Shown here piece by piece: positions 34,595 through 43,870 of a DNA stretch of 64,000 bases (position 1 is the stretch's first letter; every line of letters begins with the position of its first letter). The notes beneath the pieces were generated by a model, which ran no database searches, was not told the origin of the DNA, and worked only from the letters and a program-made list of their open reading frames with translations. The position numbers and the translations under genes were made by a program. Source of the DNA: UBA6168 sp964573725 (lineage in GTDB: Bacteria; Bacteroidota; Bacteroidia; Chitinophagales; Saprospiraceae). The stretch covers positions 44,226 to 108,225 of the forward strand of contig CAZNLJ010000017.1 of NCBI GenBank assembly GCA_964573725.1. The letters are read 5' to 3'.

Positions 34595-36274
34595 ATGGCA
34601 GACCACAAGATCATCTTTTCCATGTCGGGTGTGTCCAAGACATTCCCTCCCAACAAACAGGTCCTCAAAAACATCTGGCTCTCTTTCTATTACGGCGCCA
34701 AAATCGGTGTCCTGGGCCTCAACGGCTCCGGTAAGTCGACCCTGTTGAAAATTATCGCCGGACTGGACCAGAATTACCAGGGAAAAATTGAATTCGAAAA
34801 ACAGTTCAAGATCGGATTCCTGCCCCAGGAGCCTGAACTGGACGAAGCCAAGACCGTCCGGCAGGTCGTCGAGGAAGGCATGGGCGAACTCATGGCCGCC
34901 CTGAAGGAATACGAGGCCGTCAATGCCCGCTTTGCCGAACCGATGAGCGATGACGAAATGAACCGCCTGATCGAACGACAAAGCGAACTCATGGACTTGC
35001 TCGAAAGCAAGAACGCCTGGGAACTGGACCACACACTGGAGCGCGCCATGTATGCCCTCCGTTGCCCGCCGGACGACGCTCCCGTCAAGGTCCTCTCCGG
35101 CGGCGAACGCCGCCGTGTCGCCCTGGCCCGCCTCCTGCTCTCGGAACCGGACATCCTACTCCTCGACGAACCTACCAACCACCTCGATGCGGAAAGCATC
35201 GACTGGCTCGAACAATACCTGCGCAATTTTCCAGGTACGGTTATCGCCGTGACCCACGACCGCTACTTCCTCGACAATGTCGCGGGCTGGATCCTCGAGC
35301 TCGACCGCGGCCAGGGCATCCCCTGGGAAGGTAATTACAGCAGCTGGCTGGAACAAAAGGCCCGAAGGCTCGAATTGGAACAGAAACAGGAGGACAAGAG
35401 ACGCAAGACCCTCGAACGGGAATTGGAATGGATCCGCATGAGCCCGAAAGCCAGACAGGCCAAAGGAAAAGCGCGCCTCAACGCTTATGACAAGCTCGCA
35501 GCGGAAGAAATGAAAGCCCGGGAAGCGAAACTGGAGATTTCCATCCCGCCCGGCCCCCGCCTCGGCGACCTCGTCGTCGAAGCCGACCACCTCACCAAAT
35601 CCTTCGATGGCCGGGTGCTGTTCGAAAACCTGTCCTTTGCCATCCCGAAGAATAGTATCGTCGGTATCATCGGCCCCAACGGTGTCGGCAAGAGCACCCT
35701 CTTCCGCATGCTCGTCGGACAGGAAAAGCCGGATAGCGGATCCATCACCATCGGCGAAACCGTCAAAATGTCGTACGTCGACCAATCCCACGCCGCCATC
35801 GATGCGGAAAAATCGGTCTTCGATGTGGTCTCCGGCGGGAATGACCTGATCAAGGTCGGCAACTATGAGATGAACGCTCGCGCCTATATCGCCCGCTTCA
35901 ACTTCTCCGGCTCCGACCAGCAAAAAAAGGCGGGCGTATTGTCCGGTGGGGAACGGAACCGCCTCCACCTCGCCATGACCCTCAAGGACGGTGGCAACGT
36001 CCTGCTCCTTGATGAACCGACCAACGACATCGACATCAATACCTTGCGGGCCTTGGAAGATGCCCTCGACGAATTCGCCGGTTGTATCCTCGTCATCAGC
36101 CACGACCGGTGGTTCATCGACCGCCTCGCCACGCACATCCTTTCCTTTGAGGATGAAGGGGAAGTCGTGTTTTTCGAAGGGAACTACCAGGACTACGAAG
36201 CCATGAAAAGGGCCAGGTCCGGGGATCTGACTCCCCACCGGCCCCGCTTCAAGAATCTGCTGAAACAAGGGTGA
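34595..36274 (+). CDS. ettA: Energy-dependent translational throttle protein EttA (ABC-F ATPase)
   Basis: This 559-residue soluble protein has two ABC domains and no membrane segment. Domain 1 has GLNGSGKST, LSGGERRRVALARLL and ILLLDEPTNHLDAESI. Domain 2 has GPNGVGKST, LSGGERNRLHLAMTL and VLLLDEPTNDIDINT. The linker and arm region between (about 240-310) is highly charged, as in EttA, which enters the ribosomal E site and controls the first peptide bond according to ATP/ADP. The arm insert in domain 1 (about 95-135) is present. The length equals E. coli EttA (555). A strong terminator follows at 36317-36345. Confidence 0.95.
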   Translation: MADHKIIFSMSGVSKTFPPNKQVLKNIWLSFYYGAKIGVLGLNGSGKSTLLKIIAGLDQNYQGKIEFEKQFKIGFLPQEPELDEAKTVRQVVEEGMGELMAALKEYEAVNARFAEPMSDDEMNRLIERQSELMDLLESKNAWELDHTLERAMYALRCPPDDAPVKVLSGGERRRVALARLLLSEPDILLLDEPTNHLDAESIDWLEQYLRNFPGTVIAVTHDRYFLDNVAGWILELDRGQGIPWEGNYSSWLEQKARRLELEQKQEDKRRKTLERELEWIRMSPKARQAKGKARLNAYDKLAAEEMKAREAKLEISIPPGPRLGDLVVEADHLTKSFDGRVLFENLSFAIPKNSIVGIIGPNGVGKSTLFRMLVGQEKPDSGSITIGETVKMSYVDQSHAAIDAEKSVFDVVSGGNDLIKVGNYEMNARAYIARFNFSGSDQQKKAGVLSGGERNRLHLAMTLKDGGNVLLLDEPTNDIDINTLRALEDALDEFAGCILVISHDRWFIDRLATHILSFEDEGEVVFFEGNYQDYEAMKRARSGDLTPHRPRFKNLLKQG

Positions 36275-36316
36275 TGCCCCGCCTGACGCACGGCCTTACC
36301 TGCCCGTCCCACAAAC

Positions 36317-36345
36317 AAAAAGCCCCCGCAGAACGGGGGCTTTTT
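36317..36345. terminator. Bidirectional rho-independent terminator between ettA and the peroxiredoxin gene
   Basis: The stem AAAAAGCCCCCG (36317-36328) / CGGGGGCTTTTT (36334-36345) has 12 pairs around a five-base loop. A-rich and T-rich tracts on both sides let it act on both strands. It separates two convergent genes. Confidence 0.9.
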
Positions 36346-36446
36346 GCTTTTTCAGCCCGACCGGGCAAGACCGGTATACAAATGGGATGACGTCCGGGAA
36401 CTGCCGCGCGTCCCGGTACCAGTCCGGTGCCGGACGCCCTGTTGGC

Positions 36447-36914
36447 TTACAGCGAACGCAACACCTCCTTCACCGCTCCGAAGTTCGGCAGCTCACCCGG
36501 ATTTTCCAATACCTCCGCATATCGGACCACCCCTTCGCCGTCGATCACGAAGGCGGAACGCTTCGATACACCCCGCATCCCCAGGATCCACTCCTCGTAC
36601 AAGGAACCGTATGCCCTCGAAATCTCCTTGTTGAAATCGGACAACAAGGGGAAATTCAATGACTGGTCCTCTTTGAACTTCGCCAATGTGAACACGGAAT
36701 CCACGGATATGGCCAGGACCTGGGCTTCCAGGCCTTGGTAGAATGCCAGGTCGTCTCGCGTCTGGCATAGCTCCGTGGTACATACCCCGGTAAAGGACTG
36801 CGGGAAGAAAAGCAAGACCACCGGCCTTCCTTTGAAATTATCCAAGGAAACCGATGACTTTTCGGAATCATAAAGTTGGAAGGAAGGCGCCTTGTCGCCG
36901 ACAGTTACTGACAT
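36447..36914 (-). CDS. Peroxiredoxin (AhpC/TSA family)
   Basis: This 155-residue thioredoxin-fold enzyme reduces peroxides. The peroxidatic Cys45 lies in FFPQSFTGVCTTELC with the conserved T-x-x-C arrangement. A second cysteine at position 50 is a candidate resolving residue, as in atypical 2-Cys enzymes. The conserved Arg is in VSKRSAFVIDGEG. The subfamily looks closest to the AhpE/BCP-like group. The start at 36914 begins directly with the family N-terminus; the open frame upstream belongs to another, decayed gene (see the pseudogene at 36944-37533). It ends convergently with ettA across a terminator. Confidence 0.9.
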   Translation of the reverse strand: MSVTVGDKAPSFQLYDSEKSSVSLDNFKGRPVVLLFFPQSFTGVCTTELCQTRDDLAFYQGLEAQVLAISVDSVFTLAKFKEDQSLNFPLLSDFNKEISRAYGSLYEEWILGMRGVSKRSAFVIDGEGVVRYAEVLENPGELPNFGAVKEVLRSL

Positions 36915-36943
36915 GCTCGTTGCTTTTGTATGGTGAGTGCCTG

Positions 36944-37533
36944 TCAGGTTCCCACGCTTTTGAAAAATGCGGAAACCCATATCGCCACCAACAACAACCC
37001 GACTTGCTTTTTGTTTAAGCTCCGTATCCACACCGGCCGGATGCGGTCGGCGCAGCCCCTTTCGGCCCGGCGGAATTCCCAGGGTGGTACCGGCGAGGGA
37101 TCTTCCACCAGCCCCGGCGGCCGTTCCTGGCCCGCTGTTCCGCTGCGGCAGACCCTTTGTCCCTGGCGTATTGTTTGCCATGCCAGGCAAGTCCGTTCTC
37201 CGCCAAATCCAGGTTCTGGTTGCGCTCCCCCGACCGTCAAGACCCCGACCAGCCGCCCGTACATGTCCGTTCCGGTCTGCCGGAACCGTACCCGACGGCC
37301 GAAACAGGCGTCCGATGTAAATTGCTCCGCCCGGTTTCCGAAGGCTTGTCCCGACTCCGGGCAGTCGCGATGTGGGCCAATCATATCCTCTGGGCCTCAT
37401 AGCGCCCGACATCCAGCGCTGTCAAGGAATCCTCGTCCTGAATCCCGACCACCTTGAAGGTGACCGGTTGGGCCGGTATCCCGAATGCTACCGCCAGGAC
37501 AATCAGACTGAACAACAGAACTTTTCGTTTCAT
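36944..37533 (-). pseudogene. Broken staphylococcal-nuclease-like (thermonuclease) gene
   Basis: Reading the minus strand from the ATG at 37533 gives a signal peptide (MKRKVLLFSLIVLAVAFG) and then VTFKVVGIQDEDSLTALD. Pieces of an SNase domain follow in changing frames: LAHI, then DCPESGQAFGNRAEQFTSD and TDMYGRLVGVLTV, then NLDLAENGLAWHGKQYARD, and finally EDPSPVPPWEFRR. To join them one must turn the TGA at 37381-37383 into the expected Arg codon (CGA), remove two bases near 37365-37369, drop one G from the five-base run at 37227-37231, and add one base near 37107-37118. SNase family enzymes are calcium-dependent secreted nucleases; the conserved Arg, Asp and Glu positions are still recognisable. 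It may be a genuine relic; assembly indels would not explain the stop. It ends 29 bases before the peroxiredoxin gene. Confidence 0.8.
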
Positions 37534-37729
37534 TTCGGTTTGATTTGTTTGGTTTCTTACAGAATTTGCACCGGAACGGCCGCATCCGGGCCTTAGCCCG
37601 GTCCGCCGGCGCAAGCCGGCCTGTCGAAAGGGCCCGCGACAGGGGAATCTTTTCTTGTCGGTCCATTGTTCATCCCTGACATCACCCGGCAGCCATTGCC
37701 GTCGACGCAAGCGTAAACACCTGGCAACC

Positions 37730-39565
37730 ATGACCCTTCAGGATTATCATACCCTCTCTCCCCAGTGGCCGACCGATCCGGGTGTCTATCGCTTCCTGGG
37801 ACCGGACGGGCAGGTGCTCTATGTCGGAAAGGCCAAGAACCTGCGCAACCGGCTCTCCTCCTACTTCAGCCAGACCCGTACCATGGCCTTCAAGACCCGG
37901 GTCATGGTCAAACAGGCGCAGCAGGTGGAATATACGCTTGTAGAAACGGAAACGGATGCGCTTCTCCTGGAAAATTCCCTCATCAAAAGGTTCCAGCCCC
38001 CTTTCAATGTCATGCTCAAGGATGGGAAGAACTATAACTACGTCCGCATCCGGAATGAACCTTTCCCCCGCCTCTCCCTCACCCGCCACGTCATCCGCGA
38101 CGGGTCCACTTATTTCGGGCCCTACACGTCCAAGAGCCGGCTCAAGACCATCCTCGAGTTGATCCGGCAGCTCTTTCCCATCCGGACCTGCCAACTGGAC
38201 CTGCGCCCGGACCTGCTGGAAAAACTCGCCGGCAAAGGGAAATACAAGACTTGCCTCGAATTTCAAATCAAGAATTGCACCGGTCCCTGCGAAAGACTGG
38301 AATCACCGGCACAGTACCTGGAACGCATGGAACAGGTCAAGAACCTCCTGCGGGGTAATTTCGGCCCCGTCAAAAGACACCTCCTGGAGGAAATGGCCCG
38401 CCATGTGGAGGCCCTGGCTTTCGAAAAGGCCCAGGCCATCAAGGAAAAACTCTCCGCATTTGAGGATTATCAAAGCAAAAGCACGGTGGTGAGCGCCACC
38501 ATCCGCGATGTGGACGTCTTCTCCATCGCAGGGGATGAAAAGTACGCCTATGTGAATTACCTGAAAATCGTCAACGGCGCCATCATCAACACCTATACCC
38601 AGGAATTGGTGAAAAACCTCAACGAGGACGAGCAGGAACTCCTCGCTTTCACCATCCCCGCCCTCCGGGAAAAGTTCCGGAGCATTGCGCCCGAAATCGT
38701 CGTCCCCTTCCCGGTTGCTCCCGTGGAGGAAGGGGTGACGGTGACCGTGCCAAAAATCGGCGACAAGAAGAAACTGCTGGACCTGTCGGAAAAAAATGTC
38801 CAGTACTTCCTGCTCCAGCAAAAGAAATCCGCCGCCAACCGCAGCGGACGGCAATCGCCCGCCGCCCGTATCCTGCAGACGCTCCGGCAGGACCTCCAAC
38901 TGAAGGAGCTGCCCTTCCATATCGAATGCTTCGACAATTCCAACCTGCAGGGCAGCTTCCCCGTCTCCTCCTGCGTTGTCTTCCGGAATGCCCGCCCCAG
39001 CAAGTCCGATTACCGCCATTACAACGTGAAGTCCGTAGAAGGACCGAATGATTTCGCCACCATGGAGGAAGTGGTCCACCGCCGGTACAAACGCCTCCTG
39101 GACGAAGGCCAGGAATTGCCCCAACTCGTCATCATCGACGGCGGAAAAGGCCAACTGGGTGCCGCTACCAAGGTCCTCTCCGCACTCGGCGTCCTCGACC
39201 GGATCACCGTCATCGGCATCGCCAAACGCCTCGAGGAAATATTCTTCCCGGGAGATCCTGTTCCGCTCTATATCAACAAGAAGTCGGAAAGCCTGAAACT
39301 CATCCAGCAAGCCCGGAACGAGGCCCACCGGTTCGCCATCACCTTCCACCGCCAACAACGTTCCAGGAACCTCACAAGAACGGAACTCCACGACATCCCG
39401 GGAGTAGGCACCAAAACCGCCGAAAAACTGCTCCGCCATTTCGGTTCGGTCACTGCTGTCCGAACGGCAGACCTGCCGTCTCTCGAAAGTGTAACCGGAA
39501 AGGCACTCGCTGCCCGAATCCGGTCTTACTTCGACCGGCCGGACACATCCGGGGCGGCTTCCTGA
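37730..39565 (+). CDS. uvrC: Excinuclease ABC subunit C
   Basis: This 611-residue dual-incision nuclease of nucleotide excision repair has the full set of domains. The GIY-YIG domain (PGVYRFLGPDGQVLYVGKAK) makes the 3' cut. The UVR motif region (VEALAFEKAQAIKEKL) binds UvrB. The RNase H-like domain carries ECFDNSNLQGS, and a C-terminal helix-hairpin-helix pair carries DIPGVGTKTAEKLLRHFGSV. A cysteine cluster (KNCTGPCE) matches the 4Fe-4S region seen in other UvrC proteins. The ATG at 37730 is used; an upstream start would add residues without similarity. Its last 40 bases overlap the convergent rsmA gene. Confidence 0.96.
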   Translation: MTLQDYHTLSPQWPTDPGVYRFLGPDGQVLYVGKAKNLRNRLSSYFSQTRTMAFKTRVMVKQAQQVEYTLVETETDALLLENSLIKRFQPPFNVMLKDGKNYNYVRIRNEPFPRLSLTRHVIRDGSTYFGPYTSKSRLKTILELIRQLFPIRTCQLDLRPDLLEKLAGKGKYKTCLEFQIKNCTGPCERLESPAQYLERMEQVKNLLRGNFGPVKRHLLEEMARHVEALAFEKAQAIKEKLSAFEDYQSKSTVVSATIRDVDVFSIAGDEKYAYVNYLKIVNGAIINTYTQELVKNLNEDEQELLAFTIPALREKFRSIAPEIVVPFPVAPVEEGVTVTVPKIGDKKKLLDLSEKNVQYFLLQQKKSAANRSGRQSPAARILQTLRQDLQLKELPFHIECFDNSNLQGSFPVSSCVVFRNARPSKSDYRHYNVKSVEGPNDFATMEEVVHRRYKRLLDEGQELPQLVIIDGGKGQLGAATKVLSALGVLDRITVIGIAKRLEEIFFPGDPVPLYINKKSESLKLIQQARNEAHRFAITFHRQQRSRNLTRTELHDIPGVGTKTAEKLLRHFGSVTAVRTADLPSLESVTGKALAARIRSYFDRPDTSGAAS

Positions 39566-40335
39566 CCGCCCTCCTGCTCGATCCGGTTGGTCAGCGCCAC
39601 AAAATCCGCCACCGTCAATACCTCTGGCCGCAAGGTGAAGAAGGGTTCCGCCAATATGGCCGGATCGCGGAAAAATACTTTCATCGTGTTCCGCAACATC
39701 TTGCGTCGTTGTCCGAACGCCTGCCGCACGACCTGCGTAAACAAGCGCTCGTCACAGGCCGGCCCCTGTTCCAGCCTCGTCAGCCGGATGACTGCCGACT
39801 GGACCTTCGGCGGGGGCGAAAACGAACGATTCCCTACCGTGAACAAGTACTCTCCCCGATACCAGGCCTGCACCAGCACGCTGATGATGCCGTAATCCTT
39901 CCCGCCCGGCGGCGCGACGATCCGAACCGCCATTTCCCGCTGGAACATGCCCACCATCTCCGGTATCCAACCGCGGTGCTCAAGCATCCGGAATACAATC
40001 TGGGAGGATATGTTGTAGGGGAAGTTCCCAATCAGCAGGAACGGCTGTCCGCCGCCGAAAACCGCCCCCAGGTCCAACCGAAGGAAGTCGCCGGACAAGA
40101 CCTTCCCCGCCAGTCCGGGATATCGCTCCGCCAGGTAGGCCACCATGTCCGCATCGGCTTCCACCGCCCGGAAATCCGCCGGCCCGTCCATCAGGTACTT
40201 GGTCAACATCCCCTTGCCGGGCCCCACCTCCAGGATACGGGGCACCTCCCCCACCAGGCGCAGGCTGCCGGCGATCCGGACCGCCGTCCCCTCGTTGTGC
40301 AGAAAGTGTTGCCCAAATGATTTTTTGGCTCGCAT
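39526..40335 (-). CDS. rsmA: 16S rRNA (adenine(1518)-N6/adenine(1519)-N6)-dimethyltransferase
   Basis: This 269-residue enzyme (KsgA) dimethylates two adjacent adenines near the 3' end of 16S rRNA, a late step in 30S assembly. KKSFGQHFLHNEG is the N-terminal signature, ILEVGPGKGMLTKYL the SAM-binding motif, and LIGNFPYNISSQIVF the NLPY-type catalytic motif (Phe replaces Leu). The C-terminal domain contains FGQRRKMLRNTMK. The length is normal. The 3' end overlaps uvrC tail-to-tail by 40 bases. The start is 94 bases from the divergent pdxA start, so the two share a short regulatory region. Confidence 0.96.
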   Translation of the reverse strand: MRAKKSFGQHFLHNEGTAVRIAGSLRLVGEVPRILEVGPGKGMLTKYLMDGPADFRAVEADADMVAYLAERYPGLAGKVLSGDFLRLDLGAVFGGGQPFLLIGNFPYNISSQIVFRMLEHRGWIPEMVGMFQREMAVRIVAPPGGKDYGIISVLVQAWYRGEYLFTVGNRSFSPPPKVQSAVIRLTRLEQGPACDERLFTQVVRQAFGQRRKMLRNTMKVFFRDPAILAEPFFTLRPEVLTVADFVALTNRIEQEGGQEAAPDVSGRSK

Positions 40336-40429
40336 AGGTTATTTGTCTATTTTTACCCCGCTCCAGCGGAAATCGGTCGGATATCCTTCCCGGATTCCCA
40401 CTCCCGGAGCCAACAAAAGTAACAAGCTC

Positions 40430-41566
40430 GTGGAACCTAACGCAGAATTAACCGACCCCTCCCCCACCACCCAGGATATCCTGCCCGCCGACAAGAAAAA
40501 CCGACCGGTCATCGGCATCACCGTCGGTGACATCAACGGCATCGGACTGGAAGTGGCGCTGAAAGCCCTGTCCCACAGTAAGATCCTGGACCATTGTATC
40601 CCGGTGATCTACGGCTCCTCCAAGGTGGTGTCCTACCATAAGAACATCGTGGCGCTCGACCAGTTGTCCTTCTACGGACAACGGAATGCGGAAAGACTGC
40701 ATTACGACAAGATCAATGTCGTCAATGTCTGGAACGAGAACGTCAACATCTCCCTCGGCAAACCCAGCGATATGGGCGGGAATTACGCCAAAATGAGCCT
40801 GGAAGCCGCCGTGCGGGACCTCCGCAACGGACTCATCGACGCGCTCGTCACCGCTCCCATCCACAAGAAATCCATGCAACTGGCCGGCTTCCCGCATATC
40901 GGCCATACGGAATTCCTCCTCCAGGAATGCGGCGCCAAGGACGCGCTCATGCTGATGGTCAGCGACTCGCTCCGCATCGGATTGGTCACCGCGCACATCC
41001 CCCTGAGCGAGGTCCCCAAAAGCCTCTCCAAGGAGAAAGTCATCGCCAAACTCCAGATGCTCAACGATTCGCTACGTATCGATTTCGGCCTGGAACGCCC
41101 CGTCATCGCCGTACTCGGTCTCAATCCCCACGCCGGGGAGGAGGGGCTGCTCGGCGCAGAGGAGGAAAAAATCATCCGGCCCGCCGTCGTGGAATGCAAG
41201 AAATCCGGCCTGATGGCCTTCGGCCCCTTTCCAGCGGACGGGTTCTTCGGCTCCGGCCGCTACCGGAAGTTCGATGGTATCCTCGCCATGTACCACGACC
41301 AGGGCCTGATTCCCTTCAAGTCGATTTCCTTCGGGAAAGGGGTCAACTTCACCGCCGGACTTCCTGTTATCCGGACCTCCCCGGACCACGGTACGGCTTT
41401 CGATATCGCCGGCAAGAACGAGGCGGATCCCTCCTCCTTCCTCCACGCAATCTTCACCGCCGTCGATATCACCCGGCACCGCAAGGAATACCACGACCTG
41501 CGCCAGAATGCGGTGCGAAAAGTGGAAACCGAAGTGGAAGCGCAGGAAGGTGATGCCGCTTACTGA
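40430..41566 (+). CDS. pdxA: 4-hydroxythreonine-4-phosphate dehydrogenase (PdxA)
   Basis: This enzyme of the DXP-dependent vitamin B6 route oxidises 4-phosphohydroxythreonine with NAD. The 378-residue product has PVIGITVGDINGIGLEV at its head and ALVTAPIHKKSMQLAGF. PHIGHTEFLLQE supplies a metal-binding His, LNPHAGEEGLLGAEEEK follows, and YHDQGLIPFK is another signature. No ATG stands before the conserved head, so the start is taken as GTG at 40430, immediately before EPNAELTD. The length is slightly above the usual 330-350 because of about 25 extra N-terminal residues. It is divergent from rsmA; pdxA and ksgA are neighbours in many bacteria. Confidence 0.92.
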   Translation: MEPNAELTDPSPTTQDILPADKKNRPVIGITVGDINGIGLEVALKALSHSKILDHCIPVIYGSSKVVSYHKNIVALDQLSFYGQRNAERLHYDKINVVNVWNENVNISLGKPSDMGGNYAKMSLEAAVRDLRNGLIDALVTAPIHKKSMQLAGFPHIGHTEFLLQECGAKDALMLMVSDSLRIGLVTAHIPLSEVPKSLSKEKVIAKLQMLNDSLRIDFGLERPVIAVLGLNPHAGEEGLLGAEEEKIIRPAVVECKKSGLMAFGPFPADGFFGSGRYRKFDGILAMYHDQGLIPFKSISFGKGVNFTAGLPVIRTSPDHGTAFDIAGKNEADPSSFLHAIFTAVDITRHRKEYHDLRQNAVRKVETEVEAQEGDAAY

Positions 41567-41788
41567 CCGCGGCCGGTACCTACATGCAGGACCGGCAGGC
41601 ACTTCCGGCCTTGGTACGGCCCTGCCCGTACTCAGATTTCCGCACGCCGCTCCGATGGGACGACTCCGTGCGGCCAGGCTTCCCGAAATGGCCGGTCCAC
41701 CCGGATGACGACGCCGGACACCCCGGCCCTCCCTCCCTGAACGACGGTACGCCCCCTTGTTACCCCCGTAAATCAAAAGCCTCTGTCC

Positions 41789-43285
41789 ATGCAGTTCAAA
41801 TTCGTTTCTCTTCCCACCCCTCCCGCGGATGACCTCCTGGTGCCGATATATGCTTCGAACCCGTCCCCGGACACCTACGCCCTGTTGTCCGAATGGTCCG
41901 GTATTCCAGCCGCTTTGATTGAAAAGGGGTTTGGTGCCGAATACAAGGAATCGCATGTACTGTACGGGAACACAACTGCCCCCTTCCGCCGGATTTTCCT
42001 GCTCGGCCTGGGTGACAATCCCGGTTTCCGGGAGCTGCTCACCGCCTCCCGTTCCTTTTTCCGCCGGCAGCGGCACCAACTCGGAGCTGCCCTCACCGTC
42101 CATTGGCCGCCCGGCATGCCGGAGGAACAGCTGCCCCGCTGGATAGACGCCACCATCAATGGTTGCCTCCTGGCAGGTTATGATATCGGCCACTACAAGA
42201 CGACCGGCAAGGATAAGAAAACAGCCCCCCTCGATTCCGTCGGACTGGTGCTGCCCCATCCGCCGGGGCCCCTCCACGAATATGCCCTCCGCAAAGGACA
42301 GGCGGCCGCCGAAACCATGGCCGAGATCTTGCAACTGGTAAATGCTCCCGCCAACAGGACGACCCCGCAGTTCCTGGCGGACTGGGCCGCCGCCGCCGGA
42401 CAACAACACGGATTCCGCGTGCAGGTCCTCGACAAACCCCAACTCGAAACCATGGGCTTCGATGCCCTCCTCGCCGTAGGCCGCGGCAGTGAACCGCCTC
42501 CCTTGCTGATCATCATGGAATATGCCCCGTCCGACGCAACCGACGCCCCTTGTATCGGCTTGGTGGGCAAAGGGGTGACCTTCGATACCGGCGGACTCTC
42601 CATCAAACCCTCCGCCAACCTGCATTACATGAAATCGGATATGGGCGGCGCCGCCGCCGTCCTGGGCACCGTGGCACTGGCCGCCAAACTCCGGTTGCCC
42701 GTCCGCCTCGTAGCCGCCATCCCCGCCACGGAAAATTCCGTCGACGCCCTGTCCATCCGTCCGGGTGATGTCATCGGTTCCTACAGCGGCAAGACCATCG
42801 AGGTCATCGATACCGATGCGGAAGGCCGCCTCATCCTCGCAGATGCGCTCAGCTACCTGACGCAAACCTTCGCCATGGATGTTGTGATCGACCTGGCTAC
42901 GCTCACCGGCTCTTGTATCCGGGCCCTGGGGACTTATGCCGCCGGATTGTTCACCAACAACGACCGGCTCGCGGACCAACTGCTGGCGGCAGGCACCGCC
43001 ACCGGCGAAAAGCTCTGGCGCCTGCCCCTCTGGCCCGAATACCGGCAGGAATTGAATTCCGATATCGCCGATATCAAGAACCTCAGCAGCAACCCCGCCG
43101 GCGGCGCCATCACCGCCGCCAAATTCCTCGAGGAATTCATCCGGGACCATACCGCCTGGGCACACCTCGACATCGCCGGAACGGCTCTTGCGGATTCCGA
43201 GTTCACTTCCCAAAAAAGCGCGACCGGATACGGTATCCGGCTGCTCTTACATTTCCTCGAACACGCAAGCAACAATCCCGAATGA
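41789..43285 (+). CDS. Leucyl aminopeptidase (M17 family)
   Basis: This 498-residue cytosolic aminopeptidase has the two-domain layout of PepA: an N-terminal macro-like domain to about 170 and the catalytic domain after it. Metal and catalytic residues lie in VGKGVTFDTGGLSIKP and YMKSDMGGAAAVLG, with the M17 signature VIDTDAEGRLILADAL. NAPANRTTPQFLAD marks the domain start. It trims N-terminal residues from peptides; some homologues also bind DNA, which cannot be told here. Its stop overlaps the hpt ATG (ATGA), so the two are translated from one mRNA. Confidence 0.94.
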   Translation: MQFKFVSLPTPPADDLLVPIYASNPSPDTYALLSEWSGIPAALIEKGFGAEYKESHVLYGNTTAPFRRIFLLGLGDNPGFRELLTASRSFFRRQRHQLGAALTVHWPPGMPEEQLPRWIDATINGCLLAGYDIGHYKTTGKDKKTAPLDSVGLVLPHPPGPLHEYALRKGQAAAETMAEILQLVNAPANRTTPQFLADWAAAAGQQHGFRVQVLDKPQLETMGFDALLAVGRGSEPPPLLIIMEYAPSDATDAPCIGLVGKGVTFDTGGLSIKPSANLHYMKSDMGGAAAVLGTVALAAKLRLPVRLVAAIPATENSVDALSIRPGDVIGSYSGKTIEVIDTDAEGRLILADALSYLTQTFAMDVVIDLATLTGSCIRALGTYAAGLFTNNDRLADQLLAAGTATGEKLWRLPLWPEYRQELNSDIADIKNLSSNPAGGAITAAKFLEEFIRDHTAWAHLDIAGTALADSEFTSQKSATGYGIRLLLHFLEHASNNPE

Positions 43286-43851
43286 CAACCACCACCGTAC
43301 AGGCCTATGACCTGACTTTCGAGGTCATGATCGACGAACCGACCCTGTCCTCACGTGTGCAGGCCATCGGTCGTCAAATCGCCGAGGATTACAGCAACAA
43401 GAATCCGGTTTTCCTCTGCGTCCTCAACGGATCTTTCATCTTCGCCGCAGACCTCGTCCGCGCCGCTGCCATTCCGTGCGACCTGGCCTTCGTGCGACTG
43501 GCTTCCTACGATGGGACCACCTCCACCGGCACGGTCCGTACCGTGCTGGGCCTCGACCTGAGTCTCGAGAACCGCGATGTGATCATCCTGGAGGATATCG
43601 TGGATTCCGGCAGGACCCTCCACCACTTCGTCCAGTCCCTCGAAGCGCTACGCCCTGCCTCCGTCAAGCTGGCGGTCCTTCTCCTCAAACCGGATGCCCT
43701 CCGTTTTCCCGTCCGACCGGATTACAGCTGCTTTATGATCGATGATGTCTTCGTGGTGGGATATGGTCTCGATTACAACGGCCGATGCCGCAACTTGCCT
43801 GCCATTTACCAACAGCTGCCTGCCACCGGCACTTTCCGGATACCAACCTGA
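43282..43851 (+). CDS. hpt: Hypoxanthine phosphoribosyltransferase
   Basis: This 189-residue purine salvage enzyme converts hypoxanthine (and guanine) with PRPP to IMP (and GMP). The PRPP-binding motif is DVIILEDIVDSGRTLHHF. FLCVLNGSFIFAADLVRA is the first PRPP loop, and YSCFMIDDVFVVGYGLDYNG the purine-binding end. The flexible loop carries SYDGTTSTG. The length is normal. Its ATG overlaps the stop of the aminopeptidase gene by four bases. It is convergent with the Ppx/GppA gene 19 bases away. Purine nucleoside phosphorylase elsewhere in the window belongs to the same salvage route. Confidence 0.94.
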   Translation: MTTTTVQAYDLTFEVMIDEPTLSSRVQAIGRQIAEDYSNKNPVFLCVLNGSFIFAADLVRAAAIPCDLAFVRLASYDGTTSTGTVRTVLGLDLSLENRDVIILEDIVDSGRTLHHFVQSLEALRPASVKLAVLLLKPDALRFPVRPDYSCFMIDDVFVVGYGLDYNGRCRNLPAIYQQLPATGTFRIPT

Positions 43852-43870
43852 CCGGTGTCCGGGCTGCCTC

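Noticed and set aside
41072..43213. A 713-codon minus-strand open frame opposite pdxA and the aminopeptidase gene
   Set aside because: Both plus-strand genes have intact signature motifs throughout. The minus frame is a GC-driven shadow with no recognisable domain.
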